Assembly: GCA_000961645.1 (NCBI GenBank)
Contig: LADM01000120.1
Coordinates: 1-64,000 of the forward strand
From: Gammaproteobacteria bacterium BRH_c0
GTDB taxonomy: Bacteria; Pseudomonadota; Gammaproteobacteria; Pseudomonadales; Porticoccaceae
DNA length: 64,000 nucleotides
Direction: 5' to 3'
Made by a program: the position numbers and the translations under genes. Of the stretch, positions 23,547 to 32,108 are shown in pieces; within the stretch, counting starts at the first letter, position 1; each line of letters starts with the position of its first letter. The notes beneath the pieces were generated by a model, which saw nothing but the letters and a program-made list of their open reading frames with translations, ran no database searches and was not told where the DNA came from.

Positions 23547-23573
23547 GAACTTGGAGGCGATCTGGACATCCAA
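23547..23573 (+). promoter_or_regulatory. SigmaE/AlgU-type promoter of rpoH
   Basis: GAACTT (23547-23552), 16 bases, TCCAA (23569-23573). This agrees with the AlgU/RpoE pattern GAACTT-N16/17-TCnnA. The element lies 46 bases before the rpoH start. A second GAACT lies 22 bases upstream. AlgU-dependent rpoH promoters are known in Pseudomonas. Confidence 0.6.
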
Positions 23574-23618
23574 TCGCAAACTGGTAAACTTAGCGCCAAT
23601 CTAAGCCATGAGGTCAAT

Positions 23619-24470
23619 ATGAGTAAAAGTTTGCAACCTGTCGCCATGCTGTCACCGGGTGAAAACCTGGGGAGCTATATACAGGGTGTCAACGCCATAT
23701 CCATCCTCAGCGTCGAGCAGGAGCGCGATCTCGCCGAACGGCTCTACTATCACGACGACCTGGATGCGGCGCGCAACCTGGTACTTTCCCACCTGCGTTT
23801 TGTGGTTTACATCGCCCGTTCCTACAATGGTTACGGTCTGCCCCTCGCCGACCTGATCCAGGAAGGCAATGTGGGCCTGATGAAAGCGGTAAAGCGTTTC
23901 AATCCTGAAAAGGGCGTGCGTCTGGTGTCTTTTGCGGTGCACTGGATCAAGGCCGAGATCCACGAGTACATCCTGCGCAACTGGCGTATCGTCAAGGTGG
24001 CCACCACCAAGGCCCAGCGCAAGCTGTTCTTCAACCTGCGCAGCGCCAAGAAAGGCCTGGCCTGGCTGAGCAATGACGAAGCAGCCGCAGTGGCTGCCGA
24101 TCTGGGTGTTGAAGTATCCCAGGTACTGGAGATGGAAAAGCGCCTGTCAGCCCGCGATACTGCCTTTGATGCTCCGGATGACGATGATGAGGACAGCTGG
24201 CCAGCGCCCGCCCACTATCTTGAGGACCATCGCGCCGACCCGGCCCTGCAAATTGAAGAGGCCGACTGGGAAGAGACCAGCCATGACAGGCTTAGCCTGG
24301 CCCTCGCGTCCCTCGACGAGCGCAGTCAGGATATTCTCAACAAGCGCTGGCTCAACGATGACAAGGCAACCCTCCACGATCTGGCCGATGAGTACGGTGT
24401 ATCTGCCGAGCGTATCCGCCAGCTGGAGCAGAACGCCATGAAGAAAGTCCGTATGGCCATGGAGGCCTGA
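23619..24470 (+). CDS. rpoH: RNA polymerase heat-shock sigma factor RpoH (sigma32)
   Basis: 283 residues. Region 2 contains [18 protein letters not shown] and [19 protein letters not shown], followed by the RpoH box QRKLFFNLR (133-141) unique to sigma32, and region 4 helix-turn-helix [19 protein letters not shown]. The ATG at 23619 has GAGG just upstream; the ORF upstream of it includes the promoter. It follows ftsX as in most gammaproteobacteria. Confidence 0.97.
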   Translation: MSKSLQPVAMLSPGENLGSYIQGVNAISILSVEQERDLAERLYYHDDLDAARNLVLSHLRFVVYIARSYNGYGLPLADLIQEGNVGLMKAVKRFNPEKGVRLVSFAVHWIKAEIHEYILRNWRIVKVATTKAQRKLFFNLRSAKKGLAWLSNDEAAAVAADLGVEVSQVLEMEKRLSARDTAFDAPDDDDEDSWPAPAHYLEDHRADPALQIEEADWEETSHDRLSLALASLDERSQDILNKRWLNDDKATLHDLADEYGVSAERIRQLEQNAMKKVRMAMEA

Positions 24471-24507
24471 CCCGGTTTTGGCGCCAACTATCAATCACTA
24501 CACCCCA

Positions 24508-24542
24508 GGGAAAAGCCGCGCCATCGCGGCTTTTCCTTTTTA
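24508..24542 (+). terminator. Terminator after rpoH
   Basis: GGAAAAGCCGCG / CGCGGCTTTTCC stem with a CCAT loop and following TTTT. Confidence 0.88.
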
Positions 24543-24560
24543 ACCCTGCGGCCACCTTCC

Positions 24561-24944
24561 ATGTCCAGAACCCTCGGTATCATCGCCGCCAGTAGCGGAT
24601 TTATCTGCGTTGCCCTCGGTGCCTTTGGCGCCCATGGCCTCAAGGACAGCCTGACACCCGGGATGCTGGACACCTGGCACACTGCTGTTACCTACCAGTT
24701 TTTCCACACCCTGGTGTTGCTGGTGCTGGCATCTGCCCCGCAGGCCCTGGCCGCAGTGTATCTTCACCGCGCCGGATTGCTGTTCAGTGCCGGGATTCTG
24801 GTGTTTTCCGGCAGCCTCTATGCCCTGGTGCTGCTCGATGCACGCTGGCTCGGCATGGTGACGCCCCTGGGCGGTGTGCTGTTGCTGTTGGGCTGGCTGG
24901 TGCTGCTGAGGGGTTATCTACGCAGCCCCCTAGCGCAGGGATAA
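24561..24944 (+). CDS. DUF423 family small membrane protein
   Basis: 127 residues with four hydrophobic helices. The N-terminus GIIAASSGFICVALGAFGAHGLK and the TWHTAVTYQFFHTLVLL segment are typical of DUF423 (YgdD) inner-membrane proteins, whose function is unknown. It is 11 bases upstream of trmB and probably cotranscribed with it. Confidence 0.88.
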   Translation: MSRTLGIIAASSGFICVALGAFGAHGLKDSLTPGMLDTWHTAVTYQFFHTLVLLVLASAPQALAAVYLHRAGLLFSAGILVFSGSLYALVLLDARWLGMVTPLGGVLLLLGWLVLLRGYLRSPLAQG

Positions 24945-24955
24945 ACGAGGCAGCC

Positions 24956-25654
24956 ATGGAGGATATCCGTCCCGAGTTCAAGAAAAAATCCATCCGCAGC
25001 TACGTGGTGCGGGCCGGCAGGATGACCGATGGGCAGCGCCGTGCCTTTGACGACCACTGGCCGCAATACGGCCTCAGCCTGTTTGCTGGTGCCGCCGATT
25101 GGCAGCAGATATTTGGCCGCAAGGCCCCGGTGGTGCTGGAGATCGGCTTTGGCATGGGGGATTCCCTGCTGGACATGGTCGCTGCCGAGCAGGACAAGGA
25201 TTTTGTCGGTATCGAGGTGCACCCGCCTGGCGTTGGGCGCTTGATCAATAATGCCGGTGAGCAAGGCCTCGACAATCTGCGCGTTTACCTCGCCGATGCG
25301 GTGGATGTGCTCCATGACTGTATCCCCGACGCCAGCCTGGCGCGGGTACAGATTTACTTCCCCGACCCCTGGCACAAGAAAAAGCACAACAAACGCCGCA
25401 TTATCCAGCCCGCCCTGGTGGAAAAACTGCGCACCAAGCTGGAAATCGGCGGTCTGTTGCATCTCGCCACCGACTGGCAGGAGTATGCCGAGGCCATGCT
25501 CGAGGTGATGAGTGCTGCCCCAGGGTTTGAAAATACTGATCCCGAGGGAGGCTATGTGCCGCGCCCGGCCTTTCGCCCGGTGACCAAGTTTGAAAAGCGC
25601 GGTGAGCGCCTTGGCCACGGGGTCTGGGATCTGCTGCTGCGACGCAGTGCCTAA
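24956..25654 (+). CDS. trmB: tRNA (guanine46-N7)-methyltransferase
   Basis: 232 residues of the TrmB family: an N-terminal RSYVVRAGRMTDGQ, the SAM site VLEIGFGMGDSLL, GIEVHPPGVGRL, the catalytic QIYFPDPWHKKKHNKRR motif and a C-terminal TKFEKRGERLGHGVWDL. Modifies G46 of tRNA in the cytoplasm. Confidence 0.96.
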   Translation: MEDIRPEFKKKSIRSYVVRAGRMTDGQRRAFDDHWPQYGLSLFAGAADWQQIFGRKAPVVLEIGFGMGDSLLDMVAAEQDKDFVGIEVHPPGVGRLINNAGEQGLDNLRVYLADAVDVLHDCIPDASLARVQIYFPDPWHKKKHNKRRIIQPALVEKLRTKLEIGGLLHLATDWQEYAEAMLEVMSAAPGFENTDPEGGYVPRPAFRPVTKFEKRGERLGHGVWDLLLRRSA

Positions 25655-25763
25655 GCGATTCTGGAGTGAAGATTTCGTCCGAAAAAAAGAGTTTCAGCGC
25701 CCACTGTGGTCGCCGCAGCTTATGAGTTACCATCCCCCACTGACTACTGTAAGGATACCAACC

Positions 25764-26495
25764 ATGAAACTAACGTCACTGGCAGCTGTAGTAACCCTCG
25801 CGGTGTTTGTCGCGGGTTGTGAAAAGCAGGCCGAAACCAAACAAGAAGAAGTAGCTGAAGCAACTGTTGAAATCACCACCAAAGAGCAAAAGCTGAGTTA
25901 CATCTTCGGCCAGAATATCGGTGGCCAGTTCAAGTCCGAGGGTATGGACGTGGATGTGGCAGCATTTTCCGCCGGTGTTGAGGATGCCCTCAGCGAAGCG
26001 GAGCCCAAGCTGAAACAGGACGATGTAGTGGCCGTGCTGGAATCCTTCCAGCAGGAGCAAATCGCCGCGCGCGAAGCCGAAGCGACAGAAATGGCCGAGA
26101 AGAACAAAGCCGAGGGCGATGCCTACCGCAGTGAAAATAGCGCCAAAGAAGGCGTTGTGACCCTGGAAAGCGGTTTGCAGTACAAGATCATTGAAGAAGG
26201 CACTGGCGCATCACCCAGCGCAGAAGACACCGTTGAAGTGCATTACACCGGCACCCTTATCGATGGTACCGAGTTCGACAGCTCCCACCGCCGTGGCGTG
26301 CCCGCCACCTTTGGTGTCAACCAGGTGATCCCCGGTTGGACCGAGGCCCTGCAACTGATGAAGGAAGGCGGTAAGTGGCAGCTGGTTATCCCGCCGGATC
26401 TGGCCTACGGTCCGGGTGGCACAGGCGGCCCCATCGGCCCCAACCAGACCCTGATTTTTGAAGTGGAACTGCTCAAGGCGTCGGTGGAAGAGTAA
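25764..26495 (+). CDS. FKBP-type peptidyl-prolyl isomerase, predicted lipoprotein
   Basis: 243 residues. A signal sequence ends in the lipobox VAGC, making Cys19 the predicted lipidated residue; Glu at +2 favours the outer membrane. An N-terminal dimerisation helix region (~38-140, KLSYIFGQNIGGQF) and an FKBP domain (~150-240, VHYTGTLIDGTEFDSS, VIPGWTEAL, PPDLAYG) follow. This is the FkpA/FklB/Mip type and assists folding of envelope proteins. AAGGA precedes the ATG at 25764 by eight bases. A monocistronic unit closed by a terminator. Confidence 0.93.
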   Translation: MKLTSLAAVVTLAVFVAGCEKQAETKQEEVAEATVEITTKEQKLSYIFGQNIGGQFKSEGMDVDVAAFSAGVEDALSEAEPKLKQDDVVAVLESFQQEQIAAREAEATEMAEKNKAEGDAYRSENSAKEGVVTLESGLQYKIIEEGTGASPSAEDTVEVHYTGTLIDGTEFDSSHRRGVPATFGVNQVIPGWTEALQLMKEGGKWQLVIPPDLAYGPGGTGGPIGPNQTLIFEVELLKASVEE

Positions 26496-26508
26496 TTTTC
26501 CCGATGCA

Positions 26509-26537
26509 CAAAAAAGGCCCGCAAGGGCCTTTTTTTA
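26509..26537 (+). terminator. Terminator between FKBP gene and dsbB
   Basis: AAAAAAGGCCC / GGGCCTTTTTTT hairpin between convergent genes, likely bidirectional. Confidence 0.9.
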
Positions 26538-26566
26538 TGGTCAGGTACAACAGGAAATAAGGTTTG

Positions 26567-27055
26567 TCAGCGTCGTGGACGCACCACCTGCCAAAGCGCC
26601 AACAGAATCATTGCCGCAAAGCAGACCAGCAGCCAGCCGGCGATACTGAGCCCCAGAAAGCTCCAGTCCACCTTGGCGCAGTTGCCATCGCCCTTGAGCA
26701 GCAGTGGCAATACTTCGGCAAAGGAAAAACTGTCGAACAGGTAATCTGCCGGCGGACCGCAAGCGGGCACCTGGTCTTCCGGCAGGCTTTGCAGCCACAG
26801 CTGGCGGATGGAAAATCCGCTGCCGCCTGCGGCCGCCAGGGCAACCAGCCCGCCGTAAACGCGGATGCCGGTGGTATGCGGGTTATGCAGGAAAGCAATC
26901 AGGGCGATCACGCCGGTGGCGATCACAAACACCCGTTGCACAATGCACAGATAACAGGGTGTCAGGTGCATAACGTACTGCATGAACAGCGCGATGGCCA
27001 TGAGCAGGGCGCAGCCGAGGCTGATGAGGGCGAAAATGTGGCGTGAGGTGGGCAT
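26567..27055 (-). CDS. dsbB: Disulfide bond formation protein DsbB
   Basis: Inner-membrane enzyme that reoxidises DsbA using quinone. 162 residues, four predicted helices. Two redox cysteine pairs are present: Cys34/Cys37 in the PCYLC motif after helix 1, and Cys99/Cys126 in the second periplasmic loop (PACGPP, NCAKVDW). Convergent with the FKBP gene and followed upstream by an acpH-like gene. Confidence 0.95.
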   Translation of the reverse strand: MPTSRHIFALISLGCALLMAIALFMQYVMHLTPCYLCIVQRVFVIATGVIALIAFLHNPHTTGIRVYGGLVALAAAGGSGFSIRQLWLQSLPEDQVPACGPPADYLFDSFSFAEVLPLLLKGDGNCAKVDWSFLGLSIAGWLLVCFAAMILLALWQVVRPRR

Positions 27056-27066
27056 GGGTAATCCTG

Positions 27067-27654
27067 TCAGGTCTGGTTGTGGCGGTAGTTTTCCGCGAAG
27101 TCTAGCAGTTCCAGCATCAGTCCATCGAAGGCCTGGTTAAGAAAGTCACGCTCCTTTTCCAACTCGGGCCATGAATCCCCGAGGGGAATCGGGCGCCGCA
27201 AACGCTTGCCGACATTGTCGTAAATGGTCGGCATCAGCTCCTGCCGGGCGTAGCTCTCGAGCCATTGAACCCTGGGGGCGACCTCGCAGAAGTGACGCGC
27301 CCGGGGTGGCAGACTGGCGTGGTGAATGGCCAGCTGGGTGTAAAAATCCTGGCAGAACTCTGCCAGTGGCCGAGGGTGAAAATCGTCCCAGCGGGTGGCG
27401 AGCAGATGGTCGAAGTAGATATCGAGTAGTATGCCGCGATAGCGTCGCCAGTGGGGCGGAACGACGGTTGCCGCAGCCAGAAACTCAGGCTGGTGATCCG
27501 TGATGACATCGATTTTGCGGTGCAGGCGAATGCCGAATTCAACTGCCGCAGGCAGCTCCTGGCGCAGCGGGCCTTTGACGAAGTCACCCAGTAATCCGCC
27601 CACCTGCACGTCGCGGTCAGGGCCGGACAGGAGCAGGTGGGCGAGGTAGTTCAC
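27067..27654 (-). CDS. acpH: Acyl carrier protein phosphodiesterase (AcpH family)
   Basis: 195 residues beginning MNYLAHLLLSGPD, with LLGDFVKG, GIRLHRKIDVITD and DIYFDHLLA. These His/Asp motifs are the HD-domain-like metal site of AcpH, which removes the phosphopantetheine arm from acyl carrier protein. It sits between gshA and dsbB on the same strand, 24 bases after gshA. Confidence 0.87.
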   Translation of the reverse strand: MNYLAHLLLSGPDRDVQVGGLLGDFVKGPLRQELPAAVEFGIRLHRKIDVITDHQPEFLAAATVVPPHWRRYRGILLDIYFDHLLATRWDDFHPRPLAEFCQDFYTQLAIHHASLPPRARHFCEVAPRVQWLESYARQELMPTIYDNVGKRLRRPIPLGDSWPELEKERDFLNQAFDGLMLELLDFAENYRHNQT

Positions 27655-27678
27655 AGGGGGTACTTCATAGACAGTACT

Positions 27679-29259
27679 TCACGGTGAGTACTGATCGTAA
27701 TAGGTGGCCAAGAAATCCTCGAAGCCCAGACTGTCGCTGCCTTCGATGGCAGCCTGATCATTGAGGGACTTGCTCGCCATCTGGCGGTAATCCTCCTCGA
27801 TGGCCGGGTCCTGCTCCTCACTGATGAATTGCTCACGCAACTGGCGGGCATGGCGCAGGGCGAGCTGGAAGTAACTGATGTTTTCCTGCTTCATGATGTC
27901 GAGCAGCTGCGCCGAGGGAGTGAGCTGCGGTTGATCGAGTCGCTGGCGCAATTGCCCGAGGACGTTGCGGTAGCAGTTGGTGCCATTGGCATCGTCCAGC
28001 AGTTGTGCCACCGGCTCCATGGCGCTGAACAGTTCGTGGCCCCAATCCGGGATGGAGGCGGTTGTGCCGTTGCGCTTCAGCTTGAGTTGCGGGTCGCGTC
28101 CCCGGTAGACCGTGAGTTTCTGGTTCTCAAGGGTGTCGCGGTATTCGCGATCATCGGTTTGCGGGCTGGGGGCGATCAGGCAGTAGAGCAGGAAAATATC
28201 GAGAAAATGAATTTGCTGGGCGTCGATACCGACCGGGTTGAAAGGGTTGAGGTCGATGCAGCGCACCTCGACATATTCCACGCCACGTTCGCTGAGCGCC
28301 TTGATGGGGGTTTCGCCGGAGCGGGTGGTGCGCTTGGGGCGAATGGTGCCGTAAAACTCGTTCTCGATTTGCAGCAGATGGGTGCTCAGTTGCTGGTAGT
28401 TGCCGTCGCTGTCCTTGAGGCCCATGGCCTCGTAGGGCGGATAGGGTTTGGTCAACGCCGTGCGCAGGGTGTCGATATAGCTGTCCAGCTGGTTGTAGCA
28501 CACCGTGAGGGATTCCTGGGCGTTGCTCTGGTAGCCGAGATCGCCCATGCGCAGGGAGGTGGCATAAGGTGTATGCAGGCTGTGGCTGTCATCGCCCACG
28601 GGCACCAGCTGGTGATCCTTGCCCTTGACGTAGGAGCGGCACACCGCTGGCGAGGCGCCAAACAGATAGAGCAGCAGCCAGGTGTGACGGCGGAAATTGC
28701 GGATCAGGTCAAAATAGCACTGGGTCTTGTACTGGTGGAAGCTGGCGCCATTGCCACTGGCGATCTGCAGCAGGCTCAGAGCCTCATCCGGTACTGACCA
28801 GTTGTAATGAATCCCGGCGATGGTCTGCATCACCCGGCCATAACGGTGGCCAAGGCCGAGGCGGTAGACAGTTTTCATCTTGCCGATGTTGGAACTGCCG
28901 TACTGCGCCACCGGCACTTCATGATCGCCGTTGATGGAGCACGGCATGCTGTGTACCCACAGCATTTCGTCATCCAGATTGCGGTAAATAAAGCGGTGAA
29001 CCTCTTCCATGGTGGAGAGCAATTCCGACACGCTGGTCAGTGGCGGTGTGATCATCTCCAGCAGCGCTTCCGAATAATCGGTAGTGATGCGCGGATGAGT
29101 CAGCGCCGAACCCAGGGCCACGGGGTGCGGAGTTTGCGCCAGCTTGCCCTGCGGGTCGACCCGCAGGCTCTCCTTTTCAAGGCCGCGCTTGATTCTGGTC
29201 AGCAGCAGGCGGTTCTCAGGGGCGGACAGGATCCGCAGGGCTTGATCGAAGTCGGGCAC
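27679..29259 (-). CDS. gshA: Glutamate-cysteine ligase (proteobacterial type 1)
   Basis: First step of glutathione synthesis. 526 residues, starting near LLLTRIKRGLEKESLRV (ATP/glutamate site), with TTDYSEALLEMITPP, YRLGLGHRYGRVMQTIAGIHYNW split across the active site, and VEVRCIDLNPFNPVGID. Length and motifs match class 1 GshA. acpH follows closely, suggesting cotranscription. Confidence 0.96.
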   Translation of the reverse strand: MPDFDQALRILSAPENRLLLTRIKRGLEKESLRVDPQGKLAQTPHPVALGSALTHPRITTDYSEALLEMITPPLTSVSELLSTMEEVHRFIYRNLDDEMLWVHSMPCSINGDHEVPVAQYGSSNIGKMKTVYRLGLGHRYGRVMQTIAGIHYNWSVPDEALSLLQIASGNGASFHQYKTQCYFDLIRNFRRHTWLLLYLFGASPAVCRSYVKGKDHQLVPVGDDSHSLHTPYATSLRMGDLGYQSNAQESLTVCYNQLDSYIDTLRTALTKPYPPYEAMGLKDSDGNYQQLSTHLLQIENEFYGTIRPKRTTRSGETPIKALSERGVEYVEVRCIDLNPFNPVGIDAQQIHFLDIFLLYCLIAPSPQTDDREYRDTLENQKLTVYRGRDPQLKLKRNGTTASIPDWGHELFSAMEPVAQLLDDANGTNCYRNVLGQLRQRLDQPQLTPSAQLLDIMKQENISYFQLALRHARQLREQFISEEQDPAIEEDYRQMASKSLNDQAAIEGSDSLGFEDFLATYYDQYSP

Positions 29260-29325
29260 AAGGCTTCCTGGTGTTGGTGAAAGTGTTCCTGCCGGGAGGG
29301 AATCTTTCGGATTGGCGATAAGGAG

Positions 29326-29562
29326 TCAGGCGGTGCTTGCATCCGCCATGGATGACAGCAGGGGGCGACCCTTGCCGTCACTGTCACAGTGAACCACCCT
29401 GGCGCGCAGGTGAATATCCCGGGCGTTCAGCTCAATCAGCTGGTTGAGGGCCACATCCCGGTGCGGGGTGTTGAAAATCACGCTGGCATCGTCGGCGCTG
29501 ACCCAGTTCAGCTGCTTGTCGAGAAACTCGCCGCGGCTGTTGAGAATGATAAACAGCGACAT
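29326..29562 (-). CDS. Small uncharacterised cytoplasmic protein
   Basis: 78 residues, starting MSLFIILNSRGEFLDKQLNWV at ATG 29562, with no signal peptide or membrane segment. The pattern (short beta strands, NTPHRDVALNQLIELNARDIHLRARVV) suggests a compact alpha/beta fold, but no family is recognised. It lies 66 bases upstream of gshA on the same strand and could be its operon leader. The longer reading to 29643 lacks support. Confidence 0.65.
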   Translation of the reverse strand: MSLFIILNSRGEFLDKQLNWVSADDASVIFNTPHRDVALNQLIELNARDIHLRARVVHCDSDGKGRPLLSSMADASTA

Positions 29563-29709
29563 TGTTATCCTTTCCGTCCTTTCTGTTAAGTACCTGACAC
29601 AGCGGGCAAGTGTAGCGCAATAAATCCTCGCCGCAATCGTCAATTAGTGCGGCCATATTCCCGTCATAAATGTCTCTCACAATCTGCCCTGAATGGATGA
29701 GAGAGTGAG

Positions 29710-31092
29710 ATGACGATGAAAGTAACAGTGATGGGTAGCGGTTATGTCGGTCTGGTGACGGGGGCTTGCCTGGCCCATGTGGGTCACCAGGTGATGTGTT
29801 TTGATATCGACGAGGCGCGCATTGCCAGCCTCAACAGCAATCATCTGCCACTGTTTGAGCCGGGGCTCGACAGCGTTATTGCCTCCGGTGTCCGCGAAGG
29901 GCTGCTCAGCTTCAGCAGCGATGCGGAGGAGGCGATCGGCCATGGCCAGGTGATCTTTATCGCCGTCGGCACTCCCCAGGATCACAACGGTGCTGCCGAT
30001 ACGCGCCATGTAATGTCAGCGGCTGGACTGATCGGTCAATATATGAAGGACTATGCCCTGGTTGTCACCAAATCCACGGTGCCGGTAGGCACTACCGACA
30101 GGGTGCGGGAAACCGTAGCCCGCACCCTGCAAGCCCGGCACTCCCCGCTGGCCTTCGATGTGGCCTCCAACCCGGAGTTTCTCAAGGAGGGCAGCGCCGT
30201 CAATGACTTCATGAAGCCCGACCGCATCCTGGTCGGCACCGAGTCAAAGGCGGTGGAGAAAATCCTGCGCCAGCTGTATGCCCCCTTCAACCGCAACCAC
30301 GAGCGTTTGATGGTGATGGATATCCGTTCAGCGGAACTGACCAAATACGCCGCCAATGCCATGCTTGCCACCAAAATCAGTTTTATCAACGAAATCGCCA
30401 ATATTGCCGAGCGCATGGGTGCCGATATTGAAAAGGTGCGCCAGGGTATCGGCGCCGATCCGCGCATTGGCTACCATTTTATCTACCCCGGCTGCGGCTA
30501 CGGTGGCTCCTGTTTTCCCAAGGATGTTGCCGCCCTGGAAGCCTCGGCCATTGCCGAGGGCTACCGGCCTCAGCTGCTGCGCGCTGTGCGCGAGGTCAAC
30601 GCGCGCCAGAAGGAGCGCCTGTTTGAGAAGATTTCTGACTATTTCCGGGGCGATCTGAAAGGCAAAACCATCGCCCTGTGGGGGCTGTCGTTCAAGCCCC
30701 GCACCGACGATATGCGCGAAGCGCCGAGCCGCATGCTGATGGAATCCCTGTGGGATGCCGGGGCGCAAGTACGCGCCTACGACCCCCAGGCCGCTGGCGT
30801 GTGCCAACAGATATACGGCCAGCGCCAGGGGCTGACGCTGGTGGACAGCAAGGAAGCGGCGCTGGAAGGCGCCGATGCCCTGGCCATCTGTACCGAGTGG
30901 AAATCCTTCTGGGCGCCGGATTTCGCCCTGATCCGCGCCACCCTCGCCACTCCGGTCATCTTCGATGGCCGCAACCTGTTCGAACCGGATTGCGTGATAT
31001 CCCACGGGCTCGATTATGTGGGGATTGGCAGGATCGGGGTGGTGCAGGCACAGCAAAGCGAGGGCCGGGTAAGGTCGATCAATGCGGCTTGA
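29710..31092 (+). CDS. ugd: UDP-glucose 6-dehydrogenase
   Basis: Oxidises UDP-glucose to UDP-glucuronate for surface polysaccharides. 460 residues: the N-terminal NAD fold [53 protein letters not shown], and the catalytic Cys in the [14 protein letters not shown] motif (~260), then the C-terminal UDP-binding domain ([14 protein letters not shown]). The ATG at 29710 follows a GA-rich site; ATG 29716 is equally possible. It is divergent from the small gene before gshA. Confidence 0.95.
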   Translation: MTMKVTVMGSGYVGLVTGACLAHVGHQVMCFDIDEARIASLNSNHLPLFEPGLDSVIASGVREGLLSFSSDAEEAIGHGQVIFIAVGTPQDHNGAADTRHVMSAAGLIGQYMKDYALVVTKSTVPVGTTDRVRETVARTLQARHSPLAFDVASNPEFLKEGSAVNDFMKPDRILVGTESKAVEKILRQLYAPFNRNHERLMVMDIRSAELTKYAANAMLATKISFINEIANIAERMGADIEKVRQGIGADPRIGYHFIYPGCGYGGSCFPKDVAALEASAIAEGYRPQLLRAVREVNARQKERLFEKISDYFRGDLKGKTIALWGLSFKPRTDDMREAPSRMLMESLWDAGAQVRAYDPQAAGVCQQIYGQRQGLTLVDSKEAALEGADALAICTEWKSFWAPDFALIRATLATPVIFDGRNLFEPDCVISHGLDYVGIGRIGVVQAQQSEGRVRSINAA

Positions 31093-31103
31093 TCTTCGAG
31101 TTG

Positions 31104-31251
31104 CACGTAACACGTAACACGTAACACGTTGCACGCGAGTGCTAAACCGACCATCCACAGGATGCCCCAAAACCCTGCGGCCCCGAGTTAAAGGGGTATC
31201 CTGGAAATACTCCACTCAAGCTTGCGTGAAACGTGTTACGTGAAACGTGAA
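31104..31251. repeat. 7-bp tandem repeat arrays with inverted arms
   Basis: The left arm at 31104-31138 has five 7-base units (CACGTAA three times, then CACGTTG and CACGCGA). The right arm at 31224-31251 has four units of ACGTGAA type in opposite orientation. The arms enclose about 85 bases and could fold back on each other. They lie between the convergent ugd and metallophosphoesterase genes, where no other terminator is seen. Confidence 0.85.
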
Positions 31252-31253
31252 AC

Positions 31254-32108
31254 TCAAGCATTCCGCTGAAAATTCTTGACCAGCGCAGGCAGCCGCAAAA
31301 TCTGGTGCACCACCTCATCATTGGCCGCCCGGTCGCATTTCAGGGTTTGTTGCAGATCGCCCCAGTGCAGCAGTTCCAGGTGGCCATCGCGGTGTTCCAC
31401 CAGGGCGGTGCAGCTTTCAATCCAGTCGCCGTCGTTGCAGTACAGCACGCCTCCGATGGTGCGGATTTCGGGCTGGTGAATATGGCCGCAGATAATGCCG
31501 TCCATATTCTGGCGCTGGGCTTCACCGGCGGCGGCAGCTTCGAAGGCACTGATAGCGGCGCGGGCATTTTTTACCCGGTTCTTGATGTAGTAGGCGAGTG
31601 ACCAGTAGGGCAGTCCCAGTGATCCACGCAGGCGATTGCTCCAGCGATTGAGAAACAACAGAAAATCGTAGCCCATCTCACCGGCCAGATGCTGGAGTGG
31701 GCCGCAGCGTACCGCGTGGTCGAACTGATCGCCGTGTACCATCAGCATCCGTTTGCCACTGCTGGTGGTGTGAATCCCGTCGCGCAGGATCTCCACATTG
31801 AGGAGGGTGCTGCCGCACAGATCGCGGCTGTATTCATCGTGATTGCCGGGGATATACACCACCCGGGTTTTGCCCGCCGCCAGTTCGAGCAGTTTACGCA
31901 ATACGGCGTGGTGACTCTCGGGCCAGATAAAACTGCGCTTCATGGCCCAGAAATCGATCACATCCCCCACCAGGTAGATAACATCGGCCCGGGTTTTATT
32001 GAGAAAATCGAGCAGAAATTCTGCCCTGCAACCCTTGTAGCCCAGGTGGATGTCAGAGAGCCAGATACTGTTGAAACAGAGCTTTTCCAGGTTAATGGGC
32101 TCAGCCAT
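31254..32108 (-). CDS. Calcineurin-like metallophosphoesterase (UDP-2,3-diacylglucosamine diphosphatase-like)
   Basis: 284 residues with the full dimetal phosphoesterase set: SDIHLG (D-x-H), GDVIDFW (GDxxD), GNHDE, MVHGDQFD and GHIHQPE. The family includes LpxH-like enzymes, but the substrate here is not proven. ATG 32108 overlaps the stop of the upstream glycosyltransferase gene by eight bases, so the two are coupled. Third gene of a PAP2-glycosyltransferase-phosphoesterase operon. The upstream in-frame extension to 32417 runs antisense-free inside the glycosyltransferase gene and is not a start. Confidence 0.88.
   Translation of the reverse strand: MAEPINLEKLCFNSIWLSDIHLGYKGCRAEFLLDFLNKTRADVIYLVGDVIDFWAMKRSFIWPESHHAVLRKLLELAAGKTRVVYIPGNHDEYSRDLCGSTLLNVEILRDGIHTTSSGKRMLMVHGDQFDHAVRCGPLQHLAGEMGYDFLLFLNRWSNRLRGSLGLPYWSLAYYIKNRVKNARAAISAFEAAAAGEAQRQNMDGIICGHIHQPEIRTIGGVLYCNDGDWIESCTALVEHRDGHLELLHWGDLQQTLKCDRAANDEVVHQILRLPALVKNFQRNA

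Noticed and set aside
24561-25654. thiS/thiG expected near trmB as in Pseudomonas
   Set aside because: Not present; gene order differs among lineages, so this is not treated as a loss.
31104-31251. CRISPR array
   Set aside because: Units are 7 bases with no spacers and no cas genes nearby.
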